Positions 37,458 to 48,899 of a DNA stretch of 64,000 nucleotides are shown here, piece after piece. The DNA comes from Nocardioides sp. URHA0032 (lineage in GTDB: Bacteria; Actinomycetota; Actinomycetes; Propionibacteriales; Nocardioidaceae). Each line of letters opens with the position of its first letter. Within the stretch, counting starts at the first letter, position 1. The DNA lies in the NCBI RefSeq assembly GCF_000620645.1, contig NZ_JIAV01000015.1:372001-436000 (forward strand), in the 5' to 3' direction. Both the position numbers and the translations under genes were made by a program. Below the pieces are notes generated by a model. The model ran no database searches. It saw only the letters and a list, made by a program, of their open reading frames with translations, and was not told where the DNA came from.

Positions 37458-38411
37458 GTGCATCCCGACTTCCTGATCGTCGGCGCCCCCAAGGCGGGAA
37501 CCACGGCGCTGCACGCCGCACTGTCCCAGCACCCCGAGGTGTTCGTGACGACGCCGAAGGAGCCGAAGTTCTGGCTCTGCGACGGCGCCCCTCCCCCGGC
37601 CTGGCGCGGGCCGGGCGACGCCCACTCGCAGCGGGAGTGGGTGTGGCGGGCGGACGAGTACGCCGCGCTCTTCGCGCCGGCCCGACCCGGACGGGCGCGC
37701 GGCGAGAGCACGCCGTTCTACCTCTGGAGCCGCGGCGCGCACCGGCGGATCGCCGAGGCGCTGCCCGACGTACGCCTGATCGCCGTCGTGCGCGACCCGA
37801 TCGACCGCGCGTACTCGAACTGGATGCACCTGTGGTCCGACGGCCTTGAGCAGGTGGCGGACTTCGACACGGCGTTCGCCCTGGAGGACGAGCGCGTGCG
37901 CGCCGGCTGGGCGCCCTTCTGGCGCTATCGCGAGCTCGGACGGTACGGCGAGCAGCTCGACCACCTGGTCCGGTACGTCGATCCCGATCGGGTGCTGGTG
38001 ATGCGGTACCGCGACATCGTCGACGACCCGCCGGCCGCGGTGGACCGGGCGTGCCGGTTCCTCGGCATCACGCCCGGGATGGTCGCGACGATCCCGCGCG
38101 ACAACGCCCGGTCGTTCGTCGAGCCGGGCTGGCGGCCGCGGGTCCTGGGCCCGGCGGTGCGAGCGGGCGCCTGGGCGGGCCAGTTCGTGCGACCCGAGGT
38201 GTGGCGACGCGCGAGCGAGCCGTTCGTGCGCCGGTTGACCGGCCCGGGAGCCGGTCCGCGCCCGCGACTGAGCGAGGAGCAGCGGGCGCGACTGCTCCCG
38301 GCGTTCGCCGACGACGTCGCACTGCTCTCGGAGCTGACCGGCGAGGACTTCTCGGACTGGCTGTCGACCGAGAGCCGCGGCTCGTTCGACGAGCGGCGCA
38401 AGGGCGCCTAG
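37458..38411 (+). CDS. Sulfotransferase family protein
   Basis: A 317-residue PAPS-dependent sulfotransferase. The 5'-phosphosulfate loop is DFLIVGAPKAGTTALHAAL (residues 3-21), the 3'-phosphate site is RLIAVVRDPIDRAYSNWMH. It resembles heparan-sulfate-type and actinobacterial (Stf) enzymes. Acceptor unknown; glycolipids or secondary metabolites are usual. The gene stands alone and its stop overlaps the stop of the next minus-strand gene by 4 bp. Confidence 0.87.
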   Translation: MHPDFLIVGAPKAGTTALHAALSQHPEVFVTTPKEPKFWLCDGAPPPAWRGPGDAHSQREWVWRADEYAALFAPARPGRARGESTPFYLWSRGAHRRIAEALPDVRLIAVVRDPIDRAYSNWMHLWSDGLEQVADFDTAFALEDERVRAGWAPFWRYRELGRYGEQLDHLVRYVDPDRVLVMRYRDIVDDPPAAVDRACRFLGITPGMVATIPRDNARSFVEPGWRPRVLGPAVRAGAWAGQFVRPEVWRRASEPFVRRLTGPGAGPRPRLSEEQRARLLPAFADDVALLSELTGEDFSDWLSTESRGSFDERRKGA

Positions 38412-39298
38412 CGCACCAGCGTCACCAGGTCGTGCGCGCCGTCCGGACGGGCCGCCTCGACGTAGAAGCGGGTGCGCCCGTCGGGCAGCGGTACGGCCGA
38501 CGCGTAGCGCCACGCGCCGTCGGAGAACGGCGAGGCCACCGGGTCCTCGTCGTCGGCGACCAGCCGGATGCCGTCCCACCGGGCGACGCCCGTGGTCTCG
38601 TGCCAGTTCGACGCGGCATCGGGCCGGCCGTCGTACAGGACGGTCAGCGGCTGCTGCGCGACGACCGCGGTCACCCGGGCACCGCGGGCGTCCCACCTGC
38701 CCGGGCGGCCGGCGAGCACCTCGCCCTGGTCGTCCCACGCCAGCCCGTCGGCGCTGGTGAGCAGGCGCGTGGCCATCCGGTCCTCCTGGCCGGCCTCGGT
38801 GAGCGGGTGGCAGCACAGCCACATCCGCCAGCCGCCGGGCGTCTGCTCGACGACCGGGTCCTTCACGGCCAGCGCGTCGTCGCCCGGCAGCACCACCTGG
38901 CGCTCGCCGGACGGCAGCCCGTCGGGCGACGCGGCCGTGAGGCTGTCGACCCACCAGTGCTTGGAGTCCGGTGTCGCGCAGGACAGGTAGAGGCGCCAGC
39001 GGCCGTCCGGCAGCGCGACCAGCACCGGGCGCTCGAAGGACTCGCACCCCAAGGCCTTGCGATGCACCTCCGCGACCGGCTCGAACGTGACGCCGTCGGC
39101 CGAGCGCGCCACCACCACCGACACGCCGCGACCCTCGGTGAGCGGTCGCCGGACCCGGTAGGTCAGCCAGAAGGTGCCGTCGACGAGGACCGCGCTCGCG
39201 GCGCCGGCCCAGTTGCCCGGGCCGGCGTCCGGCGCCGGCACCACGACCCGGACGCCCTCGTCGTACGACGGGACAGGGGGCAGCGTCTCCACGGACAT
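38408..39298 (-). CDS. Glycoside-hydrolase-like five-bladed propeller protein (GH43/GH32-like)
   Basis: A 296-residue soluble protein with propeller-type repeats: NWAGAASAVLVDGTFWLTYR, FERPVLVALPDGRWRLYLSC, VKDPVVEQTPGGWRMWLCCH and RYASAVPLPDGRTRFYVEAA. This pattern fits the furanosidase clan, where acids in the D/E/KDP positions matter; KDPVV and the early NWAGA are candidates. No signal peptide. Substrate unknown. ATG 39298 has TATGCT 6 nt upstream, overlapped by a 27-bp perfect-arm palindrome, so it is likely tightly regulated. Confidence 0.7.
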   Translation of the reverse strand: MSVETLPPVPSYDEGVRVVVPAPDAGPGNWAGAASAVLVDGTFWLTYRVRRPLTEGRGVSVVVARSADGVTFEPVAEVHRKALGCESFERPVLVALPDGRWRLYLSCATPDSKHWWVDSLTAASPDGLPSGERQVVLPGDDALAVKDPVVEQTPGGWRMWLCCHPLTEAGQEDRMATRLLTSADGLAWDDQGEVLAGRPGRWDARGARVTAVVAQQPLTVLYDGRPDAASNWHETTGVARWDGIRLVADDEDPVASPFSDGAWRYASAVPLPDGRTRFYVEAARPDGAHDLVTLVR

Positions 39299-39304
39299 GC
39301 GACC

Positions 39305-39310
39305 AGCATA
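39305..39310 (-). promoter_or_regulatory. -10 element of the propeller gene (TATGCT, leaderless)
   Basis: TATGCT on the minus strand, 6 nt before ATG 39298, overlapping one arm of the palindrome. Confidence 0.55.
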
Positions 39311-39333
39311 GTCGACTCTTCCAGTCGACTATG
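39307..39333. promoter_or_regulatory. 27-bp palindromic operator
   Basis: CATAGTCGACT-CTTCC-AGTCGACTATG: perfect 11-bp arms. It covers the -10 of the propeller gene and would block its transcription when bound. No regulator gene is adjacent. Confidence 0.7.
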
Positions 39334-39413
39334 GGACCGGCTGCCGGAGCAGGTCCGGCCGATGCCGGGGGTGCCGGTGAGGGCGCGCCCCGGCGTTTGG
39401 CACAGTGAGGCCC

Positions 39414-40028
39414 ATGCCGGAGTCAGCTGACGAGGTCTACGCCCGGGTCCTGGCCGCCGCAGCGGACGGGCGACTGCCCGTCCCCGCGATGAGCAGCTGG
39501 GACATCTACCCGTGGGAGAGCGTCTGCGGCGCCGTGGTCCCGAAGCAGCTGCGCGCGCCGGGGACCGAGCAGCCCCGGGAGGGCGAGCCGGGCGGGAAGC
39601 CCTGCTGGGCCTGCGACGGGTTCTCGCCGGAGCGGATCGTCTGGGAGGACGAGCACTGGGTGCTGACGTCGGAGCCGGAGCCGAGCGGCCTCCCGCTGGT
39701 GCTGGTGCTGTGGACCCGGGAGCACTACGACGTCGGGGACTTCGACGACGAGCACGCCGCGGAGCTCGGCCGGATCGCGAACCGGCTGGTCCGGATCGTG
39801 GAGGCGATGCCGGGCATCGGCCGCGTGCACGTCAACCGCTGGGGCGACGGCTCCTCGCACTCCCACGTCTGGTTCTTCGCCCGTCCGCAGGGGTTCGACC
39901 AGATCAAGGGGTCCTACGCCGTGGAGTGGGACGAGATCCTGCCGCCGGTCCCCCAGGACGTCTGGCGCGCGGACCTGCACACCGTCGCGACCAAGCTGGC
40001 GAACTGGGGCGGCACCGCCCGCGCCTAG
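39414..40028 (+). CDS. HIT-superfamily-like conserved protein
   Basis: A 204-residue protein. The HIT-type signature is RVHVNRWGDGSSHSHVWFFARP, with two His near the expected nucleotide-binding triad. An earlier CWACDGFSPERIVWEDEHWVL carries a CxxC pair that could bind zinc. Probably a nucleotide hydrolase or transferase related to Ap4A/GalT enzymes; activity uncertain. ATG 39414 is chosen; an in-frame GTG at 39405 is an alternative. Its stop overlaps that of acyP by 4 bp. Confidence 0.68.
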   Translation: MPESADEVYARVLAAAADGRLPVPAMSSWDIYPWESVCGAVVPKQLRAPGTEQPREGEPGGKPCWACDGFSPERIVWEDEHWVLTSEPEPSGLPLVLVLWTREHYDVGDFDDEHAAELGRIANRLVRIVEAMPGIGRVHVNRWGDGSSHSHVWFFARPQGFDQIKGSYAVEWDEILPPVPQDVWRADLHTVATKLANWGGTARA

Positions 40029-40297
40029 TACCGGGTCCGGAACTCCGTCCCCCCGGTGTCGGACGCCGGCCGCGCCTCGACGTGGTCGACGTGCGCGAGG
40101 CTCGGGCCGTCGCCGGCCCAGCGGACGAAGTCCTCGACGGCCCCCTCGTCGCCTTCGACGTGGATCGCGACCGAGCCGTCGGGCTCGTTGCGCACCCAGC
40201 CGGCGACCCCGAGCCGGGCGGCCTCGCGCTCGGCGTACATCCGGAACGAGACGCCCTGCACGCGGCCGGTCACCGTGAGGTCCATGGCAGTCCGCAT
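40025..40297 (-). CDS. acyP: Acylphosphatase
   Basis: A 90-residue enzyme hydrolysing acyl phosphates. The phosphate-binding loop GRVQGVSFRMYAE (catalytic Arg) and GWVRNEPDGSVAIHVEG (catalytic Asn) are complete. ATG 40297 has AGGA upstream; the inner ATG 40285 is possible. Confidence 0.93.
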   Translation of the reverse strand: MRTAMDLTVTGRVQGVSFRMYAEREAARLGVAGWVRNEPDGSVAIHVEGDEGAVEDFVRWAGDGPSLAHVDHVEARPASDTGGTEFRTRY

Positions 40298-40328
40298 GCC
40301 GCCATCCTGCCGCGGGAACCCTGACCGG

Positions 40329-41768
40329 ATGGACGACGAGGGGGCGCACCCGGAGCGCTGGCGGATCCTCGCCGTCTCCCTCGTCATCGGGTTCATGGCC
40401 CTGCTCGACGTCACGATCGTCAACGTCGCGATCCCGTCGATCCAGTCGGGGCTGGGTACGTCCGCCGCGACCGTGCAGTGGGTGGTGTCCGGCTACGCGC
40501 TCGCCTTCGGCCTGACCCTGGTGACCGGCGGCCGCCTCGGGGACGCGTACGGCCGGCGCACGATGATGCTCATCGGGCTGGCCGGGTTCCTCGCGGCCAG
40601 CGCCGGCGTCGGGCTCGCCCCGACGGCGATCTGGGTGGTCGTCGGCCGGCTCGTGCAGGGCGCGAGCGCCGGCCTGCTGACCCCGCAGAACTCCGGGATC
40701 ATCCAGGAGCTGTTCCGGGGCCGGGAGCGGGCGCGCGCGTTCGGGATGTTCGGGCTCGTGGTGTCGATCTCGTCGGCCACCGGACCGGTGCTCGGCGGGC
40801 TGATCATCGCGGTGTTCGGCGAGGAGCACGGGTGGCGCTACATCTTCCTGGTCAATGTGCCGATCGGGCTGGTCGCGATGGTCGCGGTCTGGCGGATGGT
40901 GCCGCAGCGTCCCCGCGACCAGCGCGAGACCGGAGCCCGGCTCGACCTGGCCGGCGCGGCCCTGCTCGGCATCACGGTGCTGTGCATCCTGCTGCCGACC
41001 GTGAACGCCGAGGGCGGCCACCTGCTGCCGCTGGTGCTGCTGCTCGCCGTGCCGGTCTTCGGCTGGCTGTTCGTGCGCCGGGAGGCCGGGCTGGTACGCC
41101 GGGGCGGCGCACCGCTGCTCGACGTCGGCCTGCTGCGGCGTACTCCCGGCTACGCGAGCGGCGTCGCCGTCGGGACCCTGTACTTCACCGGGTTCACCGG
41201 CTTCTTCCTCGTGCTGTCGGTCTACTACCAGGACGAGCTCGGGGTGTCGGCGCTGCAGGCGGGTCTGCTCCTGTGCCCGTTCGCCGTCGGGTCCGCGATC
41301 ACCGCGCCGCTGTCCGGACGCGTGGTGTCGGACCTCCACCGCCGGGTCACCGTGGCCGCGATCTCGGTGATGATGGCGGGCGTCGTGCTGGTGGCGGTGC
41401 TCGTGCCGGCGGTCGTGACCGACCGGCTGTGGCTGGTCGCGGTGCCGGTGACGTTCCTGGCCGGTCTCGGCGGCGGAGGTGTGGTGTCGCCGAACATGAC
41501 CCTGTCCCTGGAGGACGTGCCGCCCCGCATGGGCGGAGCGGCCGGCGGCGCCCTCCAGACCGGCCAGCGGATCGGCTCCTCCATCGGAGCCGCGCTGTCG
41601 ATGACCGTCTACCAGTTGACGCTCTCAGCGGTCGACGGCGGCGCGGCGCTGCGGGCCGCTCTCGGCACCGGGCTGGTGCTGCTGGCGGCCGCGCTCGCGG
41701 CCGCGGTCGCCGCGGCTAGAGGATCGCGCCCGGCGAGTACGCCGCAGCCGCAGGATGCCGCGCCGTGA
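40329..41768 (+). CDS. DHA2-family MFS exporter
   Basis: A 479-residue membrane protein with about 14 predicted helices. LLDVTIVNVAIPSIQSGLG in helix 1, TGGRLGDAYGRRTMMLIG in loop 2-3 and WRYIFLVNVPIGLVA mark the DHA2 family. Substrate unknown. Divergent from acyP with 31 bp between starts. Its last 53 bp overlap the 3' end of purB on the other strand. Confidence 0.9.
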   Translation: MDDEGAHPERWRILAVSLVIGFMALLDVTIVNVAIPSIQSGLGTSAATVQWVVSGYALAFGLTLVTGGRLGDAYGRRTMMLIGLAGFLAASAGVGLAPTAIWVVVGRLVQGASAGLLTPQNSGIIQELFRGRERARAFGMFGLVVSISSATGPVLGGLIIAVFGEEHGWRYIFLVNVPIGLVAMVAVWRMVPQRPRDQRETGARLDLAGAALLGITVLCILLPTVNAEGGHLLPLVLLLAVPVFGWLFVRREAGLVRRGGAPLLDVGLLRRTPGYASGVAVGTLYFTGFTGFFLVLSVYYQDELGVSALQAGLLLCPFAVGSAITAPLSGRVVSDLHRRVTVAAISVMMAGVVLVAVLVPAVVTDRLWLVAVPVTFLAGLGGGGVVSPNMTLSLEDVPPRMGGAAGGALQTGQRIGSSIGAALSMTVYQLTLSAVDGGAALRAALGTGLVLLAAALAAAVAAARGSRPASTPQPQDAAP

Positions 41769-43146
41769 CCTCGGCGACCCGGCGTACGACGGCCTCGACC
41801 TGGTCGACCGCCGCACCGGTGAAGGTGATCGGCTCCGCGACCAGCGTCGTGAGCTGGTCGGCGGTGAGGCCGAGGCGCTCGTCGGCGGCCAGCCGCGCGA
41901 AGACGTCGTTCTCGGCCTGGCCCTTGCGCATGTCGAGGGCGGTGCGGACCGCGGCCTCCTTGATCGCCTCGTGCGCGGCCTCGCGGCCGACGCCGTTGCG
42001 GACCGCGGCCATCAGCACCTTGGTGGTCGCCAGGAACGGCAGGTAGCGGTCCAGCTCGCGCTGGATCACGGCCGGGAACGCGCCGAACTCGTCGAGCACG
42101 GTCAGGAACGTCTCGAACAGGCCGTCCGCCGCGAAGAACGCGTCCGGCAGGGCGACCCGGCGTACGACGGAGTCCGAGACGTCGCCCTCGTTCCACTGGT
42201 CGCCGGCGAGCTCGCTGACCATCGAGAGGTGGCCGCGGAGCACGACCGCCAACCCGTTGACCCGCTCGCAGGAGCGACTGTTCATCTTGTGCGGCATGGC
42301 CGACGAGCCGACCTGGCCCTCCTGGAAGCCCTCGGTCACCAGCTCGTTGCCGGCCATCAGCCGGATCGTGGTCGCCAGGTTCGAGGGGCCCGCCACCAGC
42401 TGCACGAGCGCGGAGACCACGTCGAAGTCGAGGCTGCGCGGGTAGACCTGGCCGACGCTGGTCAGCACGTGCTCGAAGCCCAGGTGGTGCGCGACCCGCT
42501 CCTCGAGCTGCTGGAGCCGCGCGGTGTCCCCGTCGAGCAGGTCGAGCATGTCCTGCGCGGTGCCCATCGGGCCCTTGATGCCGCGCAGCGGGTAGCGCGC
42601 GAGCAGTTCCTCGACGCGGGCCAGGCCGATCAGCATCTCGTCGGCGATCGTCGCGAATCGCTTGCCGAGCGTGGTCGCCTGCGCCGCTACGTTGTGGCTG
42701 CGCCCGGCCATCACGGTGGCTTCGTGCTCCGCCGCCAGGCGGGCAAGACGGGCCAGGGTCGCGACCGCGCGGTCGCGGACCAGCGCGAGCGACTGCCGCA
42801 CCTGGAGCTGCTCGACGTTCTCGGTGAGGTCGCGGCTGGTCATGCCCTTGTGGATGTGCTCGTGACCTGCGAGCGCCGAGAACTCCTCGATCCGCGCCTT
42901 CACGTCGTGCCGGGTCACCCGCTCGCGGGCCGCGATCGACGCGAGGTCGACCCCCTTCTCCCCGAGCTCGACGACGCCCCGGTACGCCTCGACGACACCG
43001 TCCGGCACCTCGATGCCGAGGTCGCGCTGCGCCTCCAGCACCGCGACCCAGAGCTGCCGCTCCAGCACGACCTTGTGCTCCGGCGACCAGATCTGCGCGA
43101 GCCCGGCGGACGCGTAGCGGGTGGCGAGGACGTTGGGGACGGTCAC
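41716..43146 (-). CDS. purB: Adenylosuccinate lyase
   Basis: A 476-residue lyase of the fumarase/aspartase superfamily, acting twice: SAICAR to AICAR and adenylosuccinate to AMP. Signature GSSAMPHKMNSRSCERVNGL is intact, with HKGMTSRDLTENVEQLQ and GRSHNVAAQATTLGKRFA. Unlike other pur genes here it has no TANNNT next to the GTG 43146; GGGAGA lies 13 nt upstream. It is 28 bp downstream of purD. Confidence 0.96.
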   Translation of the reverse strand: MTVPNVLATRYASAGLAQIWSPEHKVVLERQLWVAVLEAQRDLGIEVPDGVVEAYRGVVELGEKGVDLASIAARERVTRHDVKARIEEFSALAGHEHIHKGMTSRDLTENVEQLQVRQSLALVRDRAVATLARLARLAAEHEATVMAGRSHNVAAQATTLGKRFATIADEMLIGLARVEELLARYPLRGIKGPMGTAQDMLDLLDGDTARLQQLEERVAHHLGFEHVLTSVGQVYPRSLDFDVVSALVQLVAGPSNLATTIRLMAGNELVTEGFQEGQVGSSAMPHKMNSRSCERVNGLAVVLRGHLSMVSELAGDQWNEGDVSDSVVRRVALPDAFFAADGLFETFLTVLDEFGAFPAVIQRELDRYLPFLATTKVLMAAVRNGVGREAAHEAIKEAAVRTALDMRKGQAENDVFARLAADERLGLTADQLTTLVAEPITFTGAAVDQVEAVVRRVAEVTARHPAAAAYSPGAIL

Positions 43147-43174
43147 GGGGCGTCATTCTCCCATGCGCGTCGAG

Positions 43175-44416
43175 TCACGATTCGACGTGGGCGGCGATGT
43201 CGGAGCGGTGCTGGGCGCCGGGGAACGAGATCGCGGCGACACCGTCGTACGCCGAGGCGCGGGCCGCCTGCACGTCCCCACCGGTCGCGACCACGGCGAG
43301 CACCCGACCGCCCGCGGTGACCAGGTCGGCGCCGTCGAGGGCGGTGCCGGCGTGGATGACGTGCACCCGGTCGAGCGACCCGGCGGCGTCGGTGCCGGTG
43401 ATCACGTCGCCCCGCGAGGCCGACTCGGGGTAGCCGGCCGAGGCCATCACGACCGCGACGGCGGCGCCGTCCTTCCACACCGGCGCCGGCACGGACGCGA
43501 GGGTGCCCGTCGCGGCGCCCATCAGCAGCGGGGACAGCGGCGCGTCGAGGAGTGCCAGCAGCGGCTGGGTCTCCGGGTCGCCCCAGCGCGCGTTGAACTC
43601 GATCACCCGGGTGCCGCGCGAGGTCAGCGCGAGGCCGGCGTACAGGAGACCCGAGAACGGCGTGCCGCGGCGCGCCATCTCGTCGACGGTCGGCTGGAGC
43701 ACGTCGCGCAGCACCTCGCCGACCAGGCCCTCGGGCGCCCACGGGAGCGGGGTGTAGGCGCCCATCCCCCCGGTGTTGGGGCCGGCGTCGCCGTCGAAGA
43801 TCCGCTTGAAGTCCTGGGCCGGCTGCAGCGGGTAGACGGTCGTGCCGTCGGTGATCGCGAACAGCGAGACCTCGGGGCCGTCGAGGTACTCCTCCACCAC
43901 CACGCGGTCACAGCCGGCGGCGTGTGCGAGCGCGTCCTCGCGGGAGCTCGTCACCACCACGCCCTTCCCGGCAGCGAGGCCGTCGTCCTTCACGACGTAC
44001 GGCGGTCCGAACCGGTCCAGGGCCGAGGCGACCTCGCTGACCGAGGAACAGAGGACAGCTGCGGCCGTCGGCACCGAGGCGGCCTCCATGACGGCCTTGG
44101 CGAACGCCTTCGACCCCTCGAGCTGCGCGGCGGCACCGGACGGGCCGAACACCGCGATCCCCTTGTCGCGTACGGCGTCCGCGACCCCCGCCACCAGCGG
44201 GGCCTCCGGACCGACCACCACGAGGTCGACGCCGAGGGACACCGCGAGCTCGGCGACGGCCGGGCCCGACATCGGGTCGACGTCGTGGAGCGTCGCGACG
44301 GCGGCGATGCCCGGGTTGCCCGGGGCGGCGTGCACCTCGGTGACGCCGGGGTCGTGCGCGAGCGCGCGGGCGAGGGCGTGCTCGCGGCCGCCGGTGCCGA
44401 TGACGAGGGTCTTCAC
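43175..44416 (-). CDS. purD: Phosphoribosylamine--glycine ligase
   Basis: A 413-residue GAR synthetase of the ATP-grasp family (step 2). Motifs: IGTGGREHALARALA at the start, VVVGPEAPLVAGVADAVR, VVKDDGLAAGKGVVV, PAQDFKRIFDGDAGPNTGGM and IEFNARWGDPETQ. GTG 44416 is chosen over TTG 44425 because TAGGGT ends 8 nt before it and homologues begin at VKTLVIG. That -10 starts with the stop codon of the catalase-like gene. Confidence 0.95.
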   Translation of the reverse strand: MKTLVIGTGGREHALARALAHDPGVTEVHAAPGNPGIAAVATLHDVDPMSGPAVAELAVSLGVDLVVVGPEAPLVAGVADAVRDKGIAVFGPSGAAAQLEGSKAFAKAVMEAASVPTAAAVLCSSVSEVASALDRFGPPYVVKDDGLAAGKGVVVTSSREDALAHAAGCDRVVVEEYLDGPEVSLFAITDGTTVYPLQPAQDFKRIFDGDAGPNTGGMGAYTPLPWAPEGLVGEVLRDVLQPTVDEMARRGTPFSGLLYAGLALTSRGTRVIEFNARWGDPETQPLLALLDAPLSPLLMGAATGTLASVPAPVWKDGAAVAVVMASAGYPESASRGDVITGTDAAGSLDRVHVIHAGTALDGADLVTAGGRVLAVVATGGDVQAARASAYDGVAAISFPGAQHRSDIAAHVES

Positions 44417-44424
44417 GTGCGACA

Positions 44425-44430
44425 ACCCTA
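44425..44430 (-). promoter_or_regulatory. -10 element of purD (TAGGGT, leaderless)
   Basis: TAGGGT on the minus strand, 8 nt before GTG 44416. Its first three bases are the TAG stop (44428-44430) of the upstream gene. Confidence 0.5.
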
Positions 44431-45297
44431 GGTGCGGCGGTCGATGGACTCGGAGTAGGCCGAGGGGCGATACCGCAGGATCGGGTCGTCGGAGAGCTCG
44501 ATCCCGTCGACGACGCGGGCCGGGTCGAACACGACCGGGTCCTGGTCCGGCAGCTCCCCGGTGACCTCGATGGTCCCGCCGAGCAGCTCGCGAGCGTGCT
44601 TCCAGACCGACACCGCGCTGTGCGGGTCGTCGCCGTCGCCGGCGACCAGGAGGCGTACGTCGAAGCGCACCGGCCCGTTCGCGAGCCGGGCCGTCATCTC
44701 CTCGAACAGCCGGTCCCGCCCGGCGTACGTCCCGCTCGGCGGCCCGGCGTGCTGCGCGACGAACCGGTAGCGCACCCAGCTCAGGTGGTCGTCGGCGTCG
44801 CGCCAGCCGTACGCGTGGATCGGGTAGTACGTCGGCTGGGTGAAGCTCGCGTGCGAGGCGACCGCCTTGCTGCGCAGGCCGTCCAGCATCGCGCCCGCCA
44901 TCCGGGGGTGCCGGAGCATGAACAGCGGGACCAGCACGGGCTTGCGCGACGCCTCGGTCATCGCGACGAACTCTTCCGGGCTGTCGGTCGGGAACCGCCG
45001 CGCGGTCTGGCCGAGCAGGTCGGTCTCCGTGCCGTCGGGGAGCCGGAACTTGACGGCCATGCCCCGGATGTCGGGCGCCTTGTCCGGCACCTCGGCGTCG
45101 CCGCCGGCGTTCGACCAGCGCACCAGCACCGGCACCGGCTCACCCGTCAGGTGCCCGGCGCGGCCGAGGGCCGCGGCCTCCGGGGTGGCGGTGAAGGTGC
45201 CGGCGTAGAAGCGGCCCTTCGCGTGCAGCGTGCGGTGCCGGTCCGGGCCGCGGAACGCGGCGCGCAACCGGTCGATGGCGACGACGGGGTCGAGCAT
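44428..45297 (-). CDS. Small catalase-like heme protein
   Basis: A 289-residue member of the mini-catalase/catalase-related peroxidase group, about half the size of a typical catalase. Seen: distal-His region TLHAKGRFYAGTFTATPEA, MAVKFRLPDGTETDLLGQTA, and the proximal Tyr segment DPILRYRPSAYSESIDRR with RxxxxxYxxS. It probably removes organic peroxides or H2O2 as SrpA-like proteins do. ATG 45297 lies 7 nt after TAGCGT. It sits between purA and purD on the same strand. Confidence 0.82.
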   Translation of the reverse strand: MLDPVVAIDRLRAAFRGPDRHRTLHAKGRFYAGTFTATPEAAALGRAGHLTGEPVPVLVRWSNAGGDAEVPDKAPDIRGMAVKFRLPDGTETDLLGQTARRFPTDSPEEFVAMTEASRKPVLVPLFMLRHPRMAGAMLDGLRSKAVASHASFTQPTYYPIHAYGWRDADDHLSWVRYRFVAQHAGPPSGTYAGRDRLFEEMTARLANGPVRFDVRLLVAGDGDDPHSAVSVWKHARELLGGTIEVTGELPDQDPVVFDPARVVDGIELSDDPILRYRPSAYSESIDRRT

Positions 45298-45304
45298 GTC
45301 CCGG

Positions 45305-45310
45305 ACGCTA
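45305..45310 (-). promoter_or_regulatory. -10 element of the catalase-like gene (TAGCGT, leaderless)
   Basis: TAGCGT on the minus strand, 7 nt before ATG 45297, just after the purA stop. Confidence 0.5.
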
Positions 45311-45315
45311 GTGGG

Positions 45316-48622
<3,307 letters not shown>

Positions 48623-48628
48623 GGGCGC

Positions 48629-48634
48629 AGCGTA
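48629..48634 (-). promoter_or_regulatory. -10 element of the LuxR-type regulator (TACGCT, leaderless)
   Basis: TACGCT on the minus strand, 6 nt before ATG 48622. Confidence 0.5.
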
Positions 48635-48800
48635 GCCCGATTGGCAGGTTGGTGACAGCGTCCTCTTGTCCCCCGATGGCAGGGACCGGTCAGTGCGACG
48701 ATGCGCGCGTCGCGTCGACGGTCGCGCGCCTCTCGGGGCGCGACGGTCCCGCCACGACCCACATCGGGGGATCGGTCGTGCCGGGGGACGCACAGGACGG

Positions 48801-48838
48801 GGGCGCCGGTCCGCCACTCGGCGGCGGTTCCGGCGCCC
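48801..48838 (+). promoter_or_regulatory. Leader hairpin upstream of lysS
   Basis: GGGCGCCGG ... CCGGCGCCC with an inner CCGCC/GGCGG stem, followed by TTCTCCTGG. It lies 61 bp before the lysS start in a 277-bp gap that otherwise shows no gene. It could be an attenuator or terminator in a lysS leader; no T-box motif is visible. Confidence 0.35.
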
Positions 48839-48899
48839 TTCTCCTGGTTCGGTAGCGTGCCGCTGTCCCCGAACCCCCACAGCAGGAGCTGCGACCGCG

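Noticed and set aside
48623..48899. T-box or small gene in the lysS leader
   Set aside because: No T-box consensus or specifier loop is seen, and the open frames there are short, on both strands, without conserved sequence. Only the hairpin was kept, at low confidence.
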